DNA of 64,000 nt. It comes from CAVSRC01 sp963782045 (GTDB lineage Bacteria; Pseudomonadota; Alphaproteobacteria; Rhizobiales; Kaistiaceae). The DNA lies in the NCBI GenBank assembly GCA_963782045.1, contig CAWAIR010000037.1:310001-374000 (forward strand). Reading direction: 5' to 3'. The translations under genes were made by a program, and so were the position numbers. The notes below the pieces were generated by a model that worked only from the letters and a program-made list of their open reading frames with translations, had not been told where the DNA came from and did not search any database. This document shows positions 1-8,419 of this stretch, piece by piece; position 1 is the first letter of the stretch, and every line of letters begins with the position of its first letter.

Positions 1-1782
1 AATGCCCGGCCTCAGGCAGCAGATGCCGCGCACCACCAGGTCGATGTCGACACCGGCCTGGCTGGCGTCGTAGAGCGCGTCGATGATCTGCGAATCGACC
101 AGCGCGTTCATCTTCATCCAGATCTGCGCCGGGCGGCCGGCCTTGGCATGGGCGATTTCGGCGGCGATCAGACCGAGGATGGTGCGGCGGAGCATGTGCG
201 GAGAGATCGCCATGCGCTCCAGCGTCTCCGGCTCGGAATAGCCGGTGATGTAGTTGAAGATGCGGGCGACGTCGCGGGCGATCGCCGGATCGGCCGAGAA
301 GAACGACAGGTCGGTGTAGATGCGCGCGGTGACCTGATGGTAGTTGCCGGTGCCGATGTGGACGTAGCTGGCGAGCTGGCCGCCCTCGCGGCGCACGACC
401 AATGACAATTTGGCGTGGGTCTTCAGCTCGATGAAGCCGTAGACCACCTGCACGCCGGCGCGCTCGAGATCGCGCGACCAGCGGATGTTGGCCTCCTCGT
501 CGAAGCGCGCCTTGAGCTCGACCAGCGCGGTCACCGACTTGCCGGACTCGGCCGCCTCGGCCAGCGCCCTGGCGATCGGCGAATCGTTCGAGGTCCGGTA
601 GAGCGTCTGCTTGATGGCTACGACATCCGGATCGGAGGCCGCCTGGCGCAGGAACTGGACCACCACGTCGAACAATTCATAAGGGTGGTGGACGACGATG
701 TCCTTCTCGCGGATCGCCGCCAGGCAATCGCCGCTGTGGTCGCGGATGCGCTCCGGGAAGCGCGGCGTGTAGGGCGAGAACTTCAGGTTGGGGCGGTCGA
801 TGGCAACGAGCTGGGAAAGATCGTTCAGCGCCAGCAGGCCATGGACGAGGAAGATCTCGTCGGGGGTGACGGCCAGCGATTCGGCAACGAGCTGGCGCAG
901 GCCCTCCGGCATCGCCGCCTCGATCTCCAGGCGGATCACCGAACCGCGCCGGCGGCGCTTGAGCGCGCTCTCAAAAAAGCGGACCAGGTCCTCGGCCTCT
1001 TCCTCCACCTCGATGTCCGAATCGCGGACGACGCGGAAGGCGCCCTGCCCGTCGACGCCATAGCCGGGGAAGAGGCTGTGGACGAACAGCGTCACCGCCT
1101 GCTCCAGGCTGATGAAGCGATCCTTGCAGACCTCGTTCGAGGGCAGGCGGATGAAGCGCTCGATGGTGCCGGGAACGCGCAAGAGCGCGGTCATGCGATG
1201 GCCGTTCGACTTACGCGTCATCTGCAGCGCCACCGTCAGGCCGAGATTGGGGATGAACGGGAACGGATGCGCCGGGTCGATGGCGAGCGGGGTAAGCACC
1301 GGGAAGATCGAATCGAGGAAATAGTGCTCCAGCCATTCGCGGTCGGCATCGGGGATGTGGCTGGCGTCGATCAGGTGAATGTCGGCCTCGTCCAGCTCGC
1401 TGCGCAACACCGCCCAACGCGCCTGCTGGTCGCTGGCGAGGCTGGCGCAGGCCTCGCCGATGGCGCCGAGCTGGCCGGAGAGCGAGCGCCCGTCGTCGGA
1501 CACCATGGCGATGCCCTGGCGCTGCTGACCCTTGAGGCCGGCGAAGCGCACCATGAAGAACTCGTCGAGGTTGTTGGCCGAGATCGACAGGAAGCGCAGC
1601 CGTTCGAGCAGCGGATGGTTGGGGTTCTCCGCCTCCTCGAGGACACGCCGGTTGAACTGCAGCCAGGACAGCTCGCGGTTGATGAAGCGCGATTTCGACT
1701 GGCGCAGCTCCAGCCCCGCGGCGACGTCGGGATCGACGGTGGCAACGGCTTCAGCGGCGGCGTGCGGGTTCTTCTGTTCCAT
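1..1782 (-). CDS. ppk: Polyphosphate kinase 1 (3' end beyond window)
   Basis: Makes inorganic polyphosphate reversibly from ATP in the cytoplasm. The frame is open from the ATG at 1782 to the window edge, giving 594 residues; family members have about 700-735, so roughly the last 130 are missing. Visible family features are the N-terminal RELSWLQFN block (about residue 33), LYRTSNDSPI (about 390), and THAKL at 455-459, whose His should be the autophosphorylated one by alignment with the E. coli enzyme, followed by HIGTGNYH. An in-frame ATG upstream at 1812 is cut off by a stop, so 1782 is the start. It lies 111 bp downstream of hdaA on the same strand. Confidence 0.95.
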   Translation of the reverse strand, partial: MEQKNPHAAAEAVATVDPDVAAGLELRQSKSRFINRELSWLQFNRRVLEEAENPNHPLLERLRFLSISANNLDEFFMVRFAGLKGQQRQGIAMVSDDGRSLSGQLGAIGEACASLASDQQARWAVLRSELDEADIHLIDASHIPDADREWLEHYFLDSIFPVLTPLAIDPAHPFPFIPNLGLTVALQMTRKSNGHRMTALLRVPGTIERFIRLPSNEVCKDRFISLEQAVTLFVHSLFPGYGVDGQGAFRVVRDSDIEVEEEAEDLVRFFESALKRRRRGSVIRLEIEAAMPEGLRQLVAESLAVTPDEIFLVHGLLALNDLSQLVAIDRPNLKFSPYTPRFPERIRDHSGDCLAAIREKDIVVHHPYELFDVVVQFLRQAASDPDVVAIKQTLYRTSNDSPIARALAEAAESGKSVTALVELKARFDEEANIRWSRDLERAGVQVVYGFIELKTHAKLSLVVRREGGQLASYVHIGTGNYHQVTARIYTDLSFFSADPAIARDVARIFNYITGYSEPETLERMAISPHMLRRTILGLIAAEIAHAKAGRPAQIWMKMNALVDSQIIDALYDASQAGVDIDLVVRGICCLRPGI

Positions 1783-1893
1783 CGGTCAGGGTCGGTTCTT
1801 TCGCAAAACCATACTCCTAGCCCTGAATTATGACAATTCCGACAAAAATGAACCGGATTGCGCCGGTTCCGGCCAATGGCGTGCCGGATGCCC

Positions 1894-2598
1894 CTAGTCG
1901 GCGAACAGATCCGGCTGGCGGTCGATCACCTGGGCAAGCGTCTCGGCGGCGAGCCGCCGGCTGATGGCGCGGCCGCCGGCGAGCGCCTCGCGGTCGAGCT
2001 CGGCGACGATGCGGCTGGCCGCCTCCAGCGAGCGCTCCATGCGGGTGACGATGGTCTCGATGACGCCAACATCGACGGTGAGCTGACGGTCGGCGAACAG
2101 CTTGACCAGGACGAGGCGCAGAAGCGCATCGTCCGGTGGGCCGAGCGTGACCGGCCGGGCGGCGCGCAACCGCGAGGCAAGGTCGGGCAGCCGCACATTG
2201 AGCCCGCCGATCGGCTGCCGGCTGGTCATCAGCAGCGGCACATGCCGCTCGCCGCCGAGATTGATGAGATGGAACAGGCCGGACTCGTCGAGCGGCCCGG
2301 CATGCAGGTCAACGACCGCCACCGCCGGAGCCGCAGCCAGCGCCTCGACGTTGCCGAGCGCATCGGCCGGGACGACCGCGGCGCCGCTCGCATGCCGCCA
2401 GATCTCGGTGAGGTGCGTCTTTCCGGACCCGGCCGGGCCGGAGAGCAGCACCGTGCGGTCGGGCCAGGCGGGCCAGGCGTCGATCAGCGCGATCGCCGCC
2501 CGGTTGGCTTCGCCCACCAGGAAATCGGCGCGCGTCATGGCGGCGCGGTGCGGCAAATTCAGCGGCAACTGCCGGGCGGCGGGCGGCCGCTCACTCAT
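1894..2598 (-). CDS. hdaA: DnaA-related regulatory inactivator HdaA
   Basis: A DnaA-like AAA+ protein that, with the DNA-loaded beta clamp, promotes ATP hydrolysis by DnaA and so limits re-initiation of replication. The 234-residue protein has a P-loop GPAGSGKT at 54-61 and a Walker-B-like AVAVVDLHAG, but no DnaA-type DNA-binding domain IV. The N-terminal QLPLNLPH matches the clamp-binding QL(S/P)LPL motif usual in Hda. I chose MSERPP at 2598 over the upstream in-frame ATG at 2625 because the longer form adds nine unconserved residues and runs further into the permease gene, whose stop already overlaps this start by 8 bp. Confidence 0.9.
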   Translation of the reverse strand: MSERPPAARQLPLNLPHRAAMTRADFLVGEANRAAIALIDAWPAWPDRTVLLSGPAGSGKTHLTEIWRHASGAAVVPADALGNVEALAAAPAVAVVDLHAGPLDESGLFHLINLGGERHVPLLMTSRQPIGGLNVRLPDLASRLRAARPVTLGPPDDALLRLVLVKLFADRQLTVDVGVIETIVTRMERSLEAASRIVAELDREALAGGRAISRRLAAETLAQVIDRQPDLFAD

Positions 2599-3676
2599 TG
2601 CCGGCCTTGCTGGCGACACGGCCACGATAGAGCGGGCTCGCCTGATAGCGCAGAATCGCGAAGTGGAAGAGCACGCCGACCGCCGCCGCCGCGGGAATGG
2701 CGATGAGCAGGCCGAGGAAGCCGAACAGCAGGCCGAAGGCGAACAGGGCGAAGAGCAGCCACACCGGGTGCAGGCCGACGCGGGTGCCGATCAGATAGGG
2801 TTGCAGGACGTAGCCTTCGAGCACCTGGCCGGCCATGAACACGGCGACGGTGGCGGCAAGCCAGATCCAGTTCGGCCAGAACTGGACGAGCGCGATGATG
2901 ATCGAGGCGACGAAGCCGGTGGTGAAGCCGAAATAGGGGATGAAGCTGAGGATGCCGGCCGCCAGCCCGACGAGCAGCCCGTAGTTGAGCCCGATGCCGA
3001 CAAGGCCCGCGGCGTAGAACATGCCGAGCACCGTGCCGGACAGCATCTGGCCGCGCACGAAGGCGGCGACCTTCTCGTCCATGGCGCGGGCGAGGCCGCG
3101 GATGTCGTCGGCATAGTCGCAGGGCAGGAGCCCGTCGACCCAGGCGATCATGCGGTGCCAGTCGCGCAGACCGTAGAAGACCACGAAGGGGGTGACGAAG
3201 AGCAGCGAGGCGATGTCGACCACCGTGCGACCGCCGGTGAGCAGCGAGGCGAGCAGCGTCTGCACGACGTCGGCGCCGCTGGTGAAGAAGCCGGTGAGCG
3301 AGGCACGCAGGTTCTCGGCATTGATGCCGAGATAGCGCGCCCAGTCGCTTTCCAGCCAGGGCCCGAGCATCGTCTGCAGGCGGCTGATCAGGCTCGGGAG
3401 CTGCTGCAGGAAATCGACGAGCTGGTTGATCAGCACCGGCACGATGAGGATGAAGACGGCGACGAAGAGAATGAGGATCAGCACCACGATGATCAGCGCC
3501 GCGACTGCGCGGCTGACCCCTCGCCGCTCCAGCCAGCTCGCGACCGGATCGAGCGCATAGGCGAGCGCGAAGCCGGCGACGAAGGGCAGCAGAATGGCGC
3601 GGAAGATGACCAGCGCCGCGACGGCGGCCGCCAGCGCCCCCAGCCAGAACAACGCGATCTGCACCTGGCGGTTCAT
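2591..3676 (-). CDS. AI-2E family (PerM-like) membrane transporter
   Basis: A 361-residue polytopic inner membrane protein of the AI-2E/PerM permease family. Hydrophobic segments cluster at residues 5-60, at 150-170 and through the C-terminal half (about 205-345). The C-terminal half carries family features such as GLLVGLAAGILSFIPYFG and QVLEGYVLQPYLIG. Substrates of chromosomal alphaproteobacterial members are not established; transport of autoinducer-2 should not be assumed. The ATG at 3676 overlaps the stop of the upstream phosphatidyltransferase gene by 4 bp, and its own 3' end overlaps hdaA, so the three genes look like one transcription unit. The open frame continues upstream of this ATG, but that part is only antisense-type shadow. 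Confidence 0.88.
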   Translation of the reverse strand: MNRQVQIALFWLGALAAAVAALVIFRAILLPFVAGFALAYALDPVASWLERRGVSRAVAALIIVVLILILFVAVFILIVPVLINQLVDFLQQLPSLISRLQTMLGPWLESDWARYLGINAENLRASLTGFFTSGADVVQTLLASLLTGGRTVVDIASLLFVTPFVVFYGLRDWHRMIAWVDGLLPCDYADDIRGLARAMDEKVAAFVRGQMLSGTVLGMFYAAGLVGIGLNYGLLVGLAAGILSFIPYFGFTTGFVASIIIALVQFWPNWIWLAATVAVFMAGQVLEGYVLQPYLIGTRVGLHPVWLLFALFAFGLLFGFLGLLIAIPAAAAVGVLFHFAILRYQASPLYRGRVASKAGNE

Positions 3677-4281
3677 CGCGGCCAGGGCTCGTCGCTCGAT
3701 CCGTCGGGCGAGCCGGCGGCGCTCTCGCCCATGCCCATGTGGCGGACCCAATCGACCAGATAGACCGCGGCCGAGGCGACGGTGAGGATGCCGACCAGAT
3801 AGACCAGGATCATGCGCAGCGTGCCGAGGCCGGCGGCGAGCGCGAGATCGCCGAGGACGACGGCGGCGAGCACGATCTGCACCGTGGTGTTGACCTTGCT
3901 GATGATCAGCGGCCGCATCTCCACCGGCTGGTCGAGCATCCACGACAGGACCACCGCGCCGACGATGAACAGGTCGCGGCTGACGACGAGGATCACCACC
4001 CACAGCGGCACTTCGCCGAGCACGGCGAGCGAGATGTAGATCGACACCAGCAGTGCCTTGTCGGCCAGCGGGTCGAGATAGGAGCCGAGCGTGGAGCGCA
4101 GGTTGAAGCTGCGCGCCAGGAAGCCATCGACGGCGTCGCTGACCGCCGCCAGGATGAACACGGCGAAGGCCGCCACCGACTGGCCGGTGATCATCAGCCA
4201 GACGATCAGCGGCACCAGGACCAACCTGCCGATGGTGATCAGATTGGGAATGGTCACGAACACCAGCCGTCCCTGCTCCAC
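3673..4281 (-). CDS. CDP-alcohol phosphatidyltransferase family protein
   Basis: An integral membrane enzyme of 202 residues that should join a CDP-activated lipid to an alcohol acceptor. The CDP-OH-P signature DG-x2-AR-x8-G-x3-D-x3-D is present (DGFLAR, then GSYLDPLAD, about residues 51-75), with several membrane segments around it. A second, more canonical PgsA-type enzyme is at 12111. This copy, first in an operon with the permease and hdaA, could be a cardiolipin synthase of the CDP-alcohol type or another phosphatidyltransferase; sequence alone does not decide. Confidence 0.82.
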   Translation of the reverse strand: MEQGRLVFVTIPNLITIGRLVLVPLIVWLMITGQSVAAFAVFILAAVSDAVDGFLARSFNLRSTLGSYLDPLADKALLVSIYISLAVLGEVPLWVVILVVSRDLFIVGAVVLSWMLDQPVEMRPLIISKVNTTVQIVLAAVVLGDLALAAGLGTLRMILVYLVGILTVASAAVYLVDWVRHMGMGESAAGSPDGSSDEPWPR

Positions 4282-4422
4282 GCTCCGGCCGCCGACCGGG
4301 CGAACCCAATAGACATGGCACTATCGCCCGGCGAGGCCAAGGTCCGCCCGGCCCTCCTGGCATCTTGCTTTCCGATACCTTTTCATGGATTGGGATGCCA
4401 GCGGTCGGAGGCACCCGAATCC

Positions 4423-5502
4423 ATGACCAACGCTCCCGGGCGACGGGAAACGTCCTATGCCGACGCCGGCGTCGATATCGACGCCGGCAATGCCCTGGTC
4501 GAGGCGATCAAGCCGCTGGTGCGCGCTACCCGCCGGCCCGGCGCCGACGCCGAGATCGGCGGTTTCGGCGGGCTTTTCGACCTCAAGGCGGCGGGTTTCC
4601 GCGATCCGGTGCTGGTCGCCGCCACCGACGGGGTCGGCACCAAGCTGAAGATCGCCATCGATACCGGCATCCTCGATACGGTCGGCATCGATCTGGTCGC
4701 CATGTGCGTCAACGATCTGGTGGTCCAGGGGGCCGAGCCGCTGTTCTTCCTCGACTATTTCGCCACCGGCCGGCTCGACCCGGCGGCCGGCGCGCGAATC
4801 GTCGCCGGCATCGCCGAGGGCTGCCGCCAGGCCGGCGCTGCGCTGATCGGCGGCGAGACGGCGGAAATGCCCGGCATGTACGCCGGCAAGGATTTCGACC
4901 TCGCCGGCTTTGCCGTCGGCGCGGTCGAGCGCGGCGGCATTCTGCCGCGCGGCGACATCGCGGCCGGCGACGTGGTGCTGGCGCTCGCTTCTTCCGGCGT
5001 CCATTCCAACGGCTTCTCGCTGGTGCGCAAGCTGGTCGCCGACGCCGGCCTGTCGCTCGACGTCCCGGCGCCCTTCGACAACGACAAGAGCCTCGGCGAG
5101 GCCCTGCTGACGCCGACCCGCATCTACGTGAAGCCGCTGCTCGCCGCGATGCGCGCGACCGGCGCCATCAAGGCGCTGGCCCACATCACCGGCGGCGGCA
5201 TCACCGAGAACCTGCCGCGCGTGCTGCCGGACGAGCTCGCCGCGCGCATCGACCTCGATGCGCTGCCGGTGCCGCCGGTCTTCCGCTGGCTGGCGGAGCT
5301 TGCCGAGATCGCACCCGACGAGATGCTGCGCACGTTCAACTGCGGCGTCGGCATGATGCTGGTGGTGCCAGCCGCGGCGGCCGAGGCGGTGACGGCGGCG
5401 CTGGCCGTTGCCGGCGAGACGGTGGTCGCCGTCGGCGAACTCGCCCCGCGCGACGATGCGGCGGTCGCCTATTCCGGCACCCTCGACCTCGCCAAGCCAT
5501 GA
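4423..5502 (+). CDS. purM: Phosphoribosylformylglycinamidine cyclo-ligase (AIR synthetase)
   Basis: Catalyses the ATP-dependent ring closure of FGAM to aminoimidazole ribotide in purine synthesis. The 359-residue protein begins MTNAPGRR and contains YADAGVDIDAGN, GGFGGLFDL, ATDGVGTKLKIA, GGETAEMPGMY and GGGITENLPR, all typical of PurM. The open frame extends far upstream as an antisense shadow of the minus-strand phosphatidyltransferase gene; the ATG at 4423 gives the usual family length. Its TGA overlaps the ATG of purN (ATGA), the usual coupling of this pair. It is divergent from the phosphatidyltransferase gene across 141 bp. Confidence 0.96.
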   Translation: MTNAPGRRETSYADAGVDIDAGNALVEAIKPLVRATRRPGADAEIGGFGGLFDLKAAGFRDPVLVAATDGVGTKLKIAIDTGILDTVGIDLVAMCVNDLVVQGAEPLFFLDYFATGRLDPAAGARIVAGIAEGCRQAGAALIGGETAEMPGMYAGKDFDLAGFAVGAVERGGILPRGDIAAGDVVLALASSGVHSNGFSLVRKLVADAGLSLDVPAPFDNDKSLGEALLTPTRIYVKPLLAAMRATGAIKALAHITGGGITENLPRVLPDELAARIDLDALPVPPVFRWLAELAEIAPDEMLRTFNCGVGMMLVVPAAAAEAVTAALAVAGETVVAVGELAPRDDAAVAYSGTLDLAKP

Positions 5503-6156
5503 CGCAAGCGCGTCGCCATCCTGATTTCCGGGCGCGGCACCAACATGAGCGCGCTCATCCGCGCCGCGGCCCGGCCCGACTATCCGGCGAAAATCGTGCT
5601 GGTCGTCTCCAGCCGGTCGGATGCCGGCGGGCTGGCGAAAGCCACCGAGGCCGGCATCGCCACGGCGGTGGTCAGCTCCAGGGAGATCAAGGACCGCGCC
5701 GAATTCGAGGCGGCGATCGAGGAGCATCTCCAGGCGGCGCATGTCGACATCGTCTGCCTCGCCGGATTCATGCGGCTGCTGTCGGAGGCGTTCGTCGAGC
5801 GCTGGCGCGATAAGGTGCTCAACATCCACCCGTCGATCCTGCCCGCCTTCCAGGGGCTCAACACCCACGAGCGGGCGCTCGCTGCCGGCGTCAAGCTGCA
5901 CGGCTGCACGGTGCATTTCGTGCGTGCGGCGATGGACAACGGGCCGATCATCGCCCAGGCCGCCGTGCCGGTTCTGTCCACCGACACGCCGGAGGACCTG
6001 GCCGCCCGCGTGCTCGGCGCCGAGCACCGCATCTATCCGCTGGCGCTGGCGCTGGTAGCGGCGGAGCGTACGCGCGTCGTCGGCGAGCGGGTGGTGGTCG
6101 CCGACCTGCCGCCGGAGGCGGCGCGCGGCGTGCTCGTCTCGCCGGCCAAGATCTAG
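5499..6156 (+). CDS. purN: Phosphoribosylglycinamide formyltransferase (one frame break near start)
   Basis: Transfers a formyl group from 10-formyl-THF to GAR in purine synthesis. The body reads in one frame: ILISGRGTNMSALI, LAGFMRLLSEAFVERW, NIHPSILPAFQGLNTHERAL (catalytic Asn and His) and MDNGPIIAQAAVPV. The natural start is the ATG at 5499, overlapping the purM stop, but the conserved KRVAILISGRG segment is in a different frame; one extra base around 5503-5508 explains it. In the body frame the first ATG is at 5545, after the essential GRGTN loop, so a shorter start is unlikely. I treat the break as a probable sequencing error. Confidence 0.9.
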
Positions 6157-6170
6157 GGCGGAACGCTCCC

Positions 6171-7022
6171 ATGAACTACCGCCACGCCTTCCACGCCGGC
6201 GGCTTCGCCGACGTGGTCAAGCATTCGGTGCTGGCGCTGCTCATCGAGCGGTTGAAGCAGAAGGATACCGCCTTCCGTGTCATCGACACCCATGCCGGCG
6301 TCGGGCTCTACGATCTCACCGGCAATGAGGCGACGCGCTCGGGCGAATGGCGGGAGGGCATCGGCCGCCTCTGGCAGCGCGATCTTCCCCCTGCCCTGAC
6401 GCCGCTCACCGCCCCCTGGCTCAACGCGGTCAAGGCGGCCAACGGCGGCGGCGGCGCGCTCCGCGTCTATCCCGGCTCGCCGTGGATCGCCCGCCATCTC
6501 TTCCGCCGGAAGGACCGGCTGACCGCGGTCGAGCTGCACCCGGAGGACGCGCAGGCGCTCGCCGGCCTGTTCGCCGGCGACATCCAGGTGCGCGCGATCG
6601 AACTCGACGGCTGGCTGGCGCTCGGCGCCTTCGTGCCGCCCAAGGAGCGGCGCGGGCTGGTGCTGGTCGATCCGCCATACGAGGAGAGCGACGAGTTCAC
6701 CCGCCTCGCCGACGGTTTCGTCGGCGCCTACCGCCGCTGGCCCACCGGCATCTACTGCCTGTGGTATCCGGTGAAGGATCTCGCCGCCGTCGACCGGCTG
6801 CGCGTGCGGCTGGCCCAGTCCGGCATCCGCCGGCTCGTCCGCGCCGAGCTGACCGTGCGCCAACGTGGCGCCGAGGGCACCTTCAACGGCACGGGCCTCG
6901 TCATCTGCAACCCGCCCTGGCAATTCGCCGAGGCGCTGGCGGCGCTGCTCTCCGGCCTGGTGCCGATCCTCGCGCAGGGTGCTGGCGCCGGCCACGCGAT
7001 CGACGAAATCGCCGGGGAGTAA
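6171..7022 (+). CDS. rlmJ: 23S rRNA (adenine(2030)-N6)-methyltransferase RlmJ
   Basis: A SAM-dependent enzyme that methylates A2030 of 23S rRNA. The 283-residue protein has the family N-terminus MNYRHAFHAGGFADVVKHSV, a SAM-binding loop VIDTHAGVGLYDL at about 41-53, and the catalytic DPPYEE motif near residue 165. The C-terminal block GTFNGTGLVICNPPW is also typical of RlmJ. It starts 14 bp after purN on the same strand and is followed immediately by a perfect hairpin (7026-7070). No frame break was seen. Confidence 0.94.
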   Translation: MNYRHAFHAGGFADVVKHSVLALLIERLKQKDTAFRVIDTHAGVGLYDLTGNEATRSGEWREGIGRLWQRDLPPALTPLTAPWLNAVKAANGGGGALRVYPGSPWIARHLFRRKDRLTAVELHPEDAQALAGLFAGDIQVRAIELDGWLALGAFVPPKERRGLVLVDPPYEESDEFTRLADGFVGAYRRWPTGIYCLWYPVKDLAAVDRLRVRLAQSGIRRLVRAELTVRQRGAEGTFNGTGLVICNPPWQFAEALAALLSGLVPILAQGAGAGHAIDEIAGE

Positions 7023-7025
7023 CGA

Positions 7026-7070
7026 AGAGCCTTTCGCGGCCAGAGGGGACCTCTGGCCGCGAAAGGCTCT
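7026..7070. repeat. Perfect 21-bp inverted repeat with 3-nt loop after rlmJ
   Basis: Arms at 7026-7046 and 7050-7070 are exact reverse complements, with the loop GGA. The arm begins AGAGCCTTTCGCGGCCAG. There is no T-run, so it is not a classical intrinsic terminator, although transcripts from either side would fold. The arm differs at only 4 of 21 positions from the terminal repeat of the 271-bp element at 30111, so I read it as a member of the same repeat family with no interior. Confidence 0.9.
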
Positions 7071-7141
7071 ACCTCGCCTTGACCGGGAGACGGGCCCGTC
7101 GCATTGTCGCCATCGACTGCAAACCGGGGGAGACGACAGCC

Positions 7142-7588
7142 ATGCTGCGCATCCTGACGGGCCTGGTGGCGCTTGGTCTTCTGGTGATTCCCGCCCAGGC
7201 CGCCGATTACACCTATGGCGGAAGCTATGCCGGCGTGCCCTATGGCGGCCTCTTCCACCGCCTGCCTGTCTGCGACGCAGGCAAGGTGCTGGCCAAGGTG
7301 ATCAACAAGTTCGCCTATTACGACGCGCACGTCATCCACAGCGGGCTGACCATCGCCAACATCGGCGAGGTCCGCGAGACGCGGATCAGCGTCGACGGGC
7401 CGAGCCTGATCCCGCGCCGCTATTGCGACGCCACCGCCATCCTGTCGGACGGCCGCCGCTCCGAGGTGGTCTTTCTGATCGAGTACAAGCAGGGCTTCGC
7501 CTCGATCCATTACGGCGTCCAGTCCTGCCTGCCGGGCTACGATCCCTACCGGGTTTACGGCGCTGGGTGCCACTCGATCCGTCCATGA
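7142..7588 (+). CDS. Conserved hypothetical secreted protein
   Basis: A 148-residue protein with a clear signal peptide (MLRILTGLVALGLLVIPAQA, cleaved after AQA, about residue 20) and four cysteines in the mature part, suited to a periplasmic or secreted fold. The C-terminal portion with IPRRYCDATAILSDGRR and LIEYKQGFASIHYGVQSC resembles a conserved hypothetical family of Rhizobiales with no known function, as far as I recall. The ATG at 7142 follows a purine-rich GGGGGAGACGAC stretch. Its stop overlaps the start of the RNase T2 gene (ATGA), so the two are probably co-transcribed. Confidence 0.75.
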   Translation: MLRILTGLVALGLLVIPAQAADYTYGGSYAGVPYGGLFHRLPVCDAGKVLAKVINKFAYYDAHVIHSGLTIANIGEVRETRISVDGPSLIPRRYCDATAILSDGRRSEVVFLIEYKQGFASIHYGVQSCLPGYDPYRVYGAGCHSIRP

Positions 7589-8223
7589 GGCGCGACAGGC
7601 TCTTAGCAGCGTTTGTTCTTGCGGCCGCGACGGCCCTTTGCTGGGCTCTGCCGGCCGCGGCGGGCGGCAAGCCCGGCGTCTTCGATTTCTACGTCCTGTC
7701 GCTGTCGTGGTCGCCGAGCTATTGCGCCACCGCCAGCCATCCCGACCCGACCGAATGCGGCACGCCGCATAACTTCATCGTCCACGGCCTGTGGCCCGAA
7801 TACGAGCACGGCTACCCGTCCGACTGCCCGTCGAATATGCCGCGCCGCGTCAGCCAGGCGACGGTCGACGGGCTCGCCGACATCATGCCCGGCGCCGGCC
7901 TCATCAATCACGAATGGCAGAAGCACGGCATGTGCACCGGCCTCAACCAGGCCGACTTCTTCGCCACGCTCCGCAAGGCCTATTCGGCGGTGACCCTGCC
8001 GGCATCGCTGGCCGGCCGCAAACTGGCGCCACGCGAGGTCGAGCAGGCGTTCATCGCCGCCAATCCGCCCATGGTCGAATCGGGCATTGCCGTCACCTGC
8101 CGACGCGGTCTCATGCAGGAAGTGCGCATCTGCCTGACCAAGGCCCTCACCTTCCGCCGCTGCCCCGAGGTCGACCGTCAGGGCTGCCACGTCCCCGAGA
8201 TCAGCGTGCCGGCGGGGAAGTAG
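7585..8223 (+). CDS. Secreted ribonuclease of the T2 family
   Basis: Endoribonuclease cutting single-stranded RNA through a 2',3'-cyclic phosphate, acting in the periplasm or outside the cell. The 212-residue precursor has a signal peptide ending near residue 26 (PAAAGG), then the two T2 catalytic boxes: FIVHGLWPEY (CAS I, about residues 60-69) and HEWQKHGMC (CAS II, about 110-118), each with the expected His, and Glu/Lys in the second. Multiple cysteines suggest disulfides. It overlaps the upstream secreted-protein gene by 4 bp and is followed by a REP-like element. Confidence 0.92.
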   Translation: MRRDRLLAAFVLAAATALCWALPAAAGGKPGVFDFYVLSLSWSPSYCATASHPDPTECGTPHNFIVHGLWPEYEHGYPSDCPSNMPRRVSQATVDGLADIMPGAGLINHEWQKHGMCTGLNQADFFATLRKAYSAVTLPASLAGRKLAPREVEQAFIAANPPMVESGIAVTCRRGLMQEVRICLTKALTFRRCPEVDRQGCHVPEISVPAGK

Positions 8224-8232
8224 GACCTCGCC

Positions 8233-8347
8233 CGTAGCCCGGATGGAGCCCCCCCGGGGCGCACCTTCGGTTCGCTCGAGGGTAAACTCCGCGCAATCCG
8301 GGTAACGGCGTCTGCCCCGCATTTCGCTCCGCTCCATGCGGGCTACG
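8233..8347. repeat. REP-like intergenic repeat, copy 1
   Basis: Begins CGTAGCCCGGATGGAG and ends CTCCATGCGGGCTACG, so the ends are near-complementary, with CAATCCGGG internally. Related copies are at 22658-22738 and 44026-44096. This copy is longest, with an extra internal segment. It lies between the convergent RNase T2 and porin genes. Confidence 0.85.
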
Positions 8348-8365
8348 ATTCCCCCAGAATCAAAC

Positions 8366-8394
8366 GCCCCGCCGCGGGTAAACCGCGGCGGGGC
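8366..8394 (-). terminator. Rho-independent-type hairpin for the porin gene
   Basis: Arms GCCCCGCCGCGG (8366-8377) and CCGCGGCGGGGC (8383-8394) form a perfect 12-bp stem with a 5-nt loop. Read on the minus strand it lies just after the porin gene stop and is followed by GTTTGATT, a weak U-tract. Confidence 0.75.
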
Positions 8395-8419
8395 TTGAGA
8401 CTGGCAGCAGCCTGCGCCG

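Noticed and set aside
2591..4414. One 607-codon frame that would fuse a novel N-terminus to the AI-2E-type permease
   Set aside because: The upstream half overlaps the phosphatidyltransferase gene out of frame and has no conserved features; a natural overlapping ATG exists at 3676.
3739..5502. A 587-codon frame giving PurM a 228-residue N-terminal extension
   Set aside because: The extension is antisense to the phosphatidyltransferase gene; the ATG at 4423 yields the normal PurM length.
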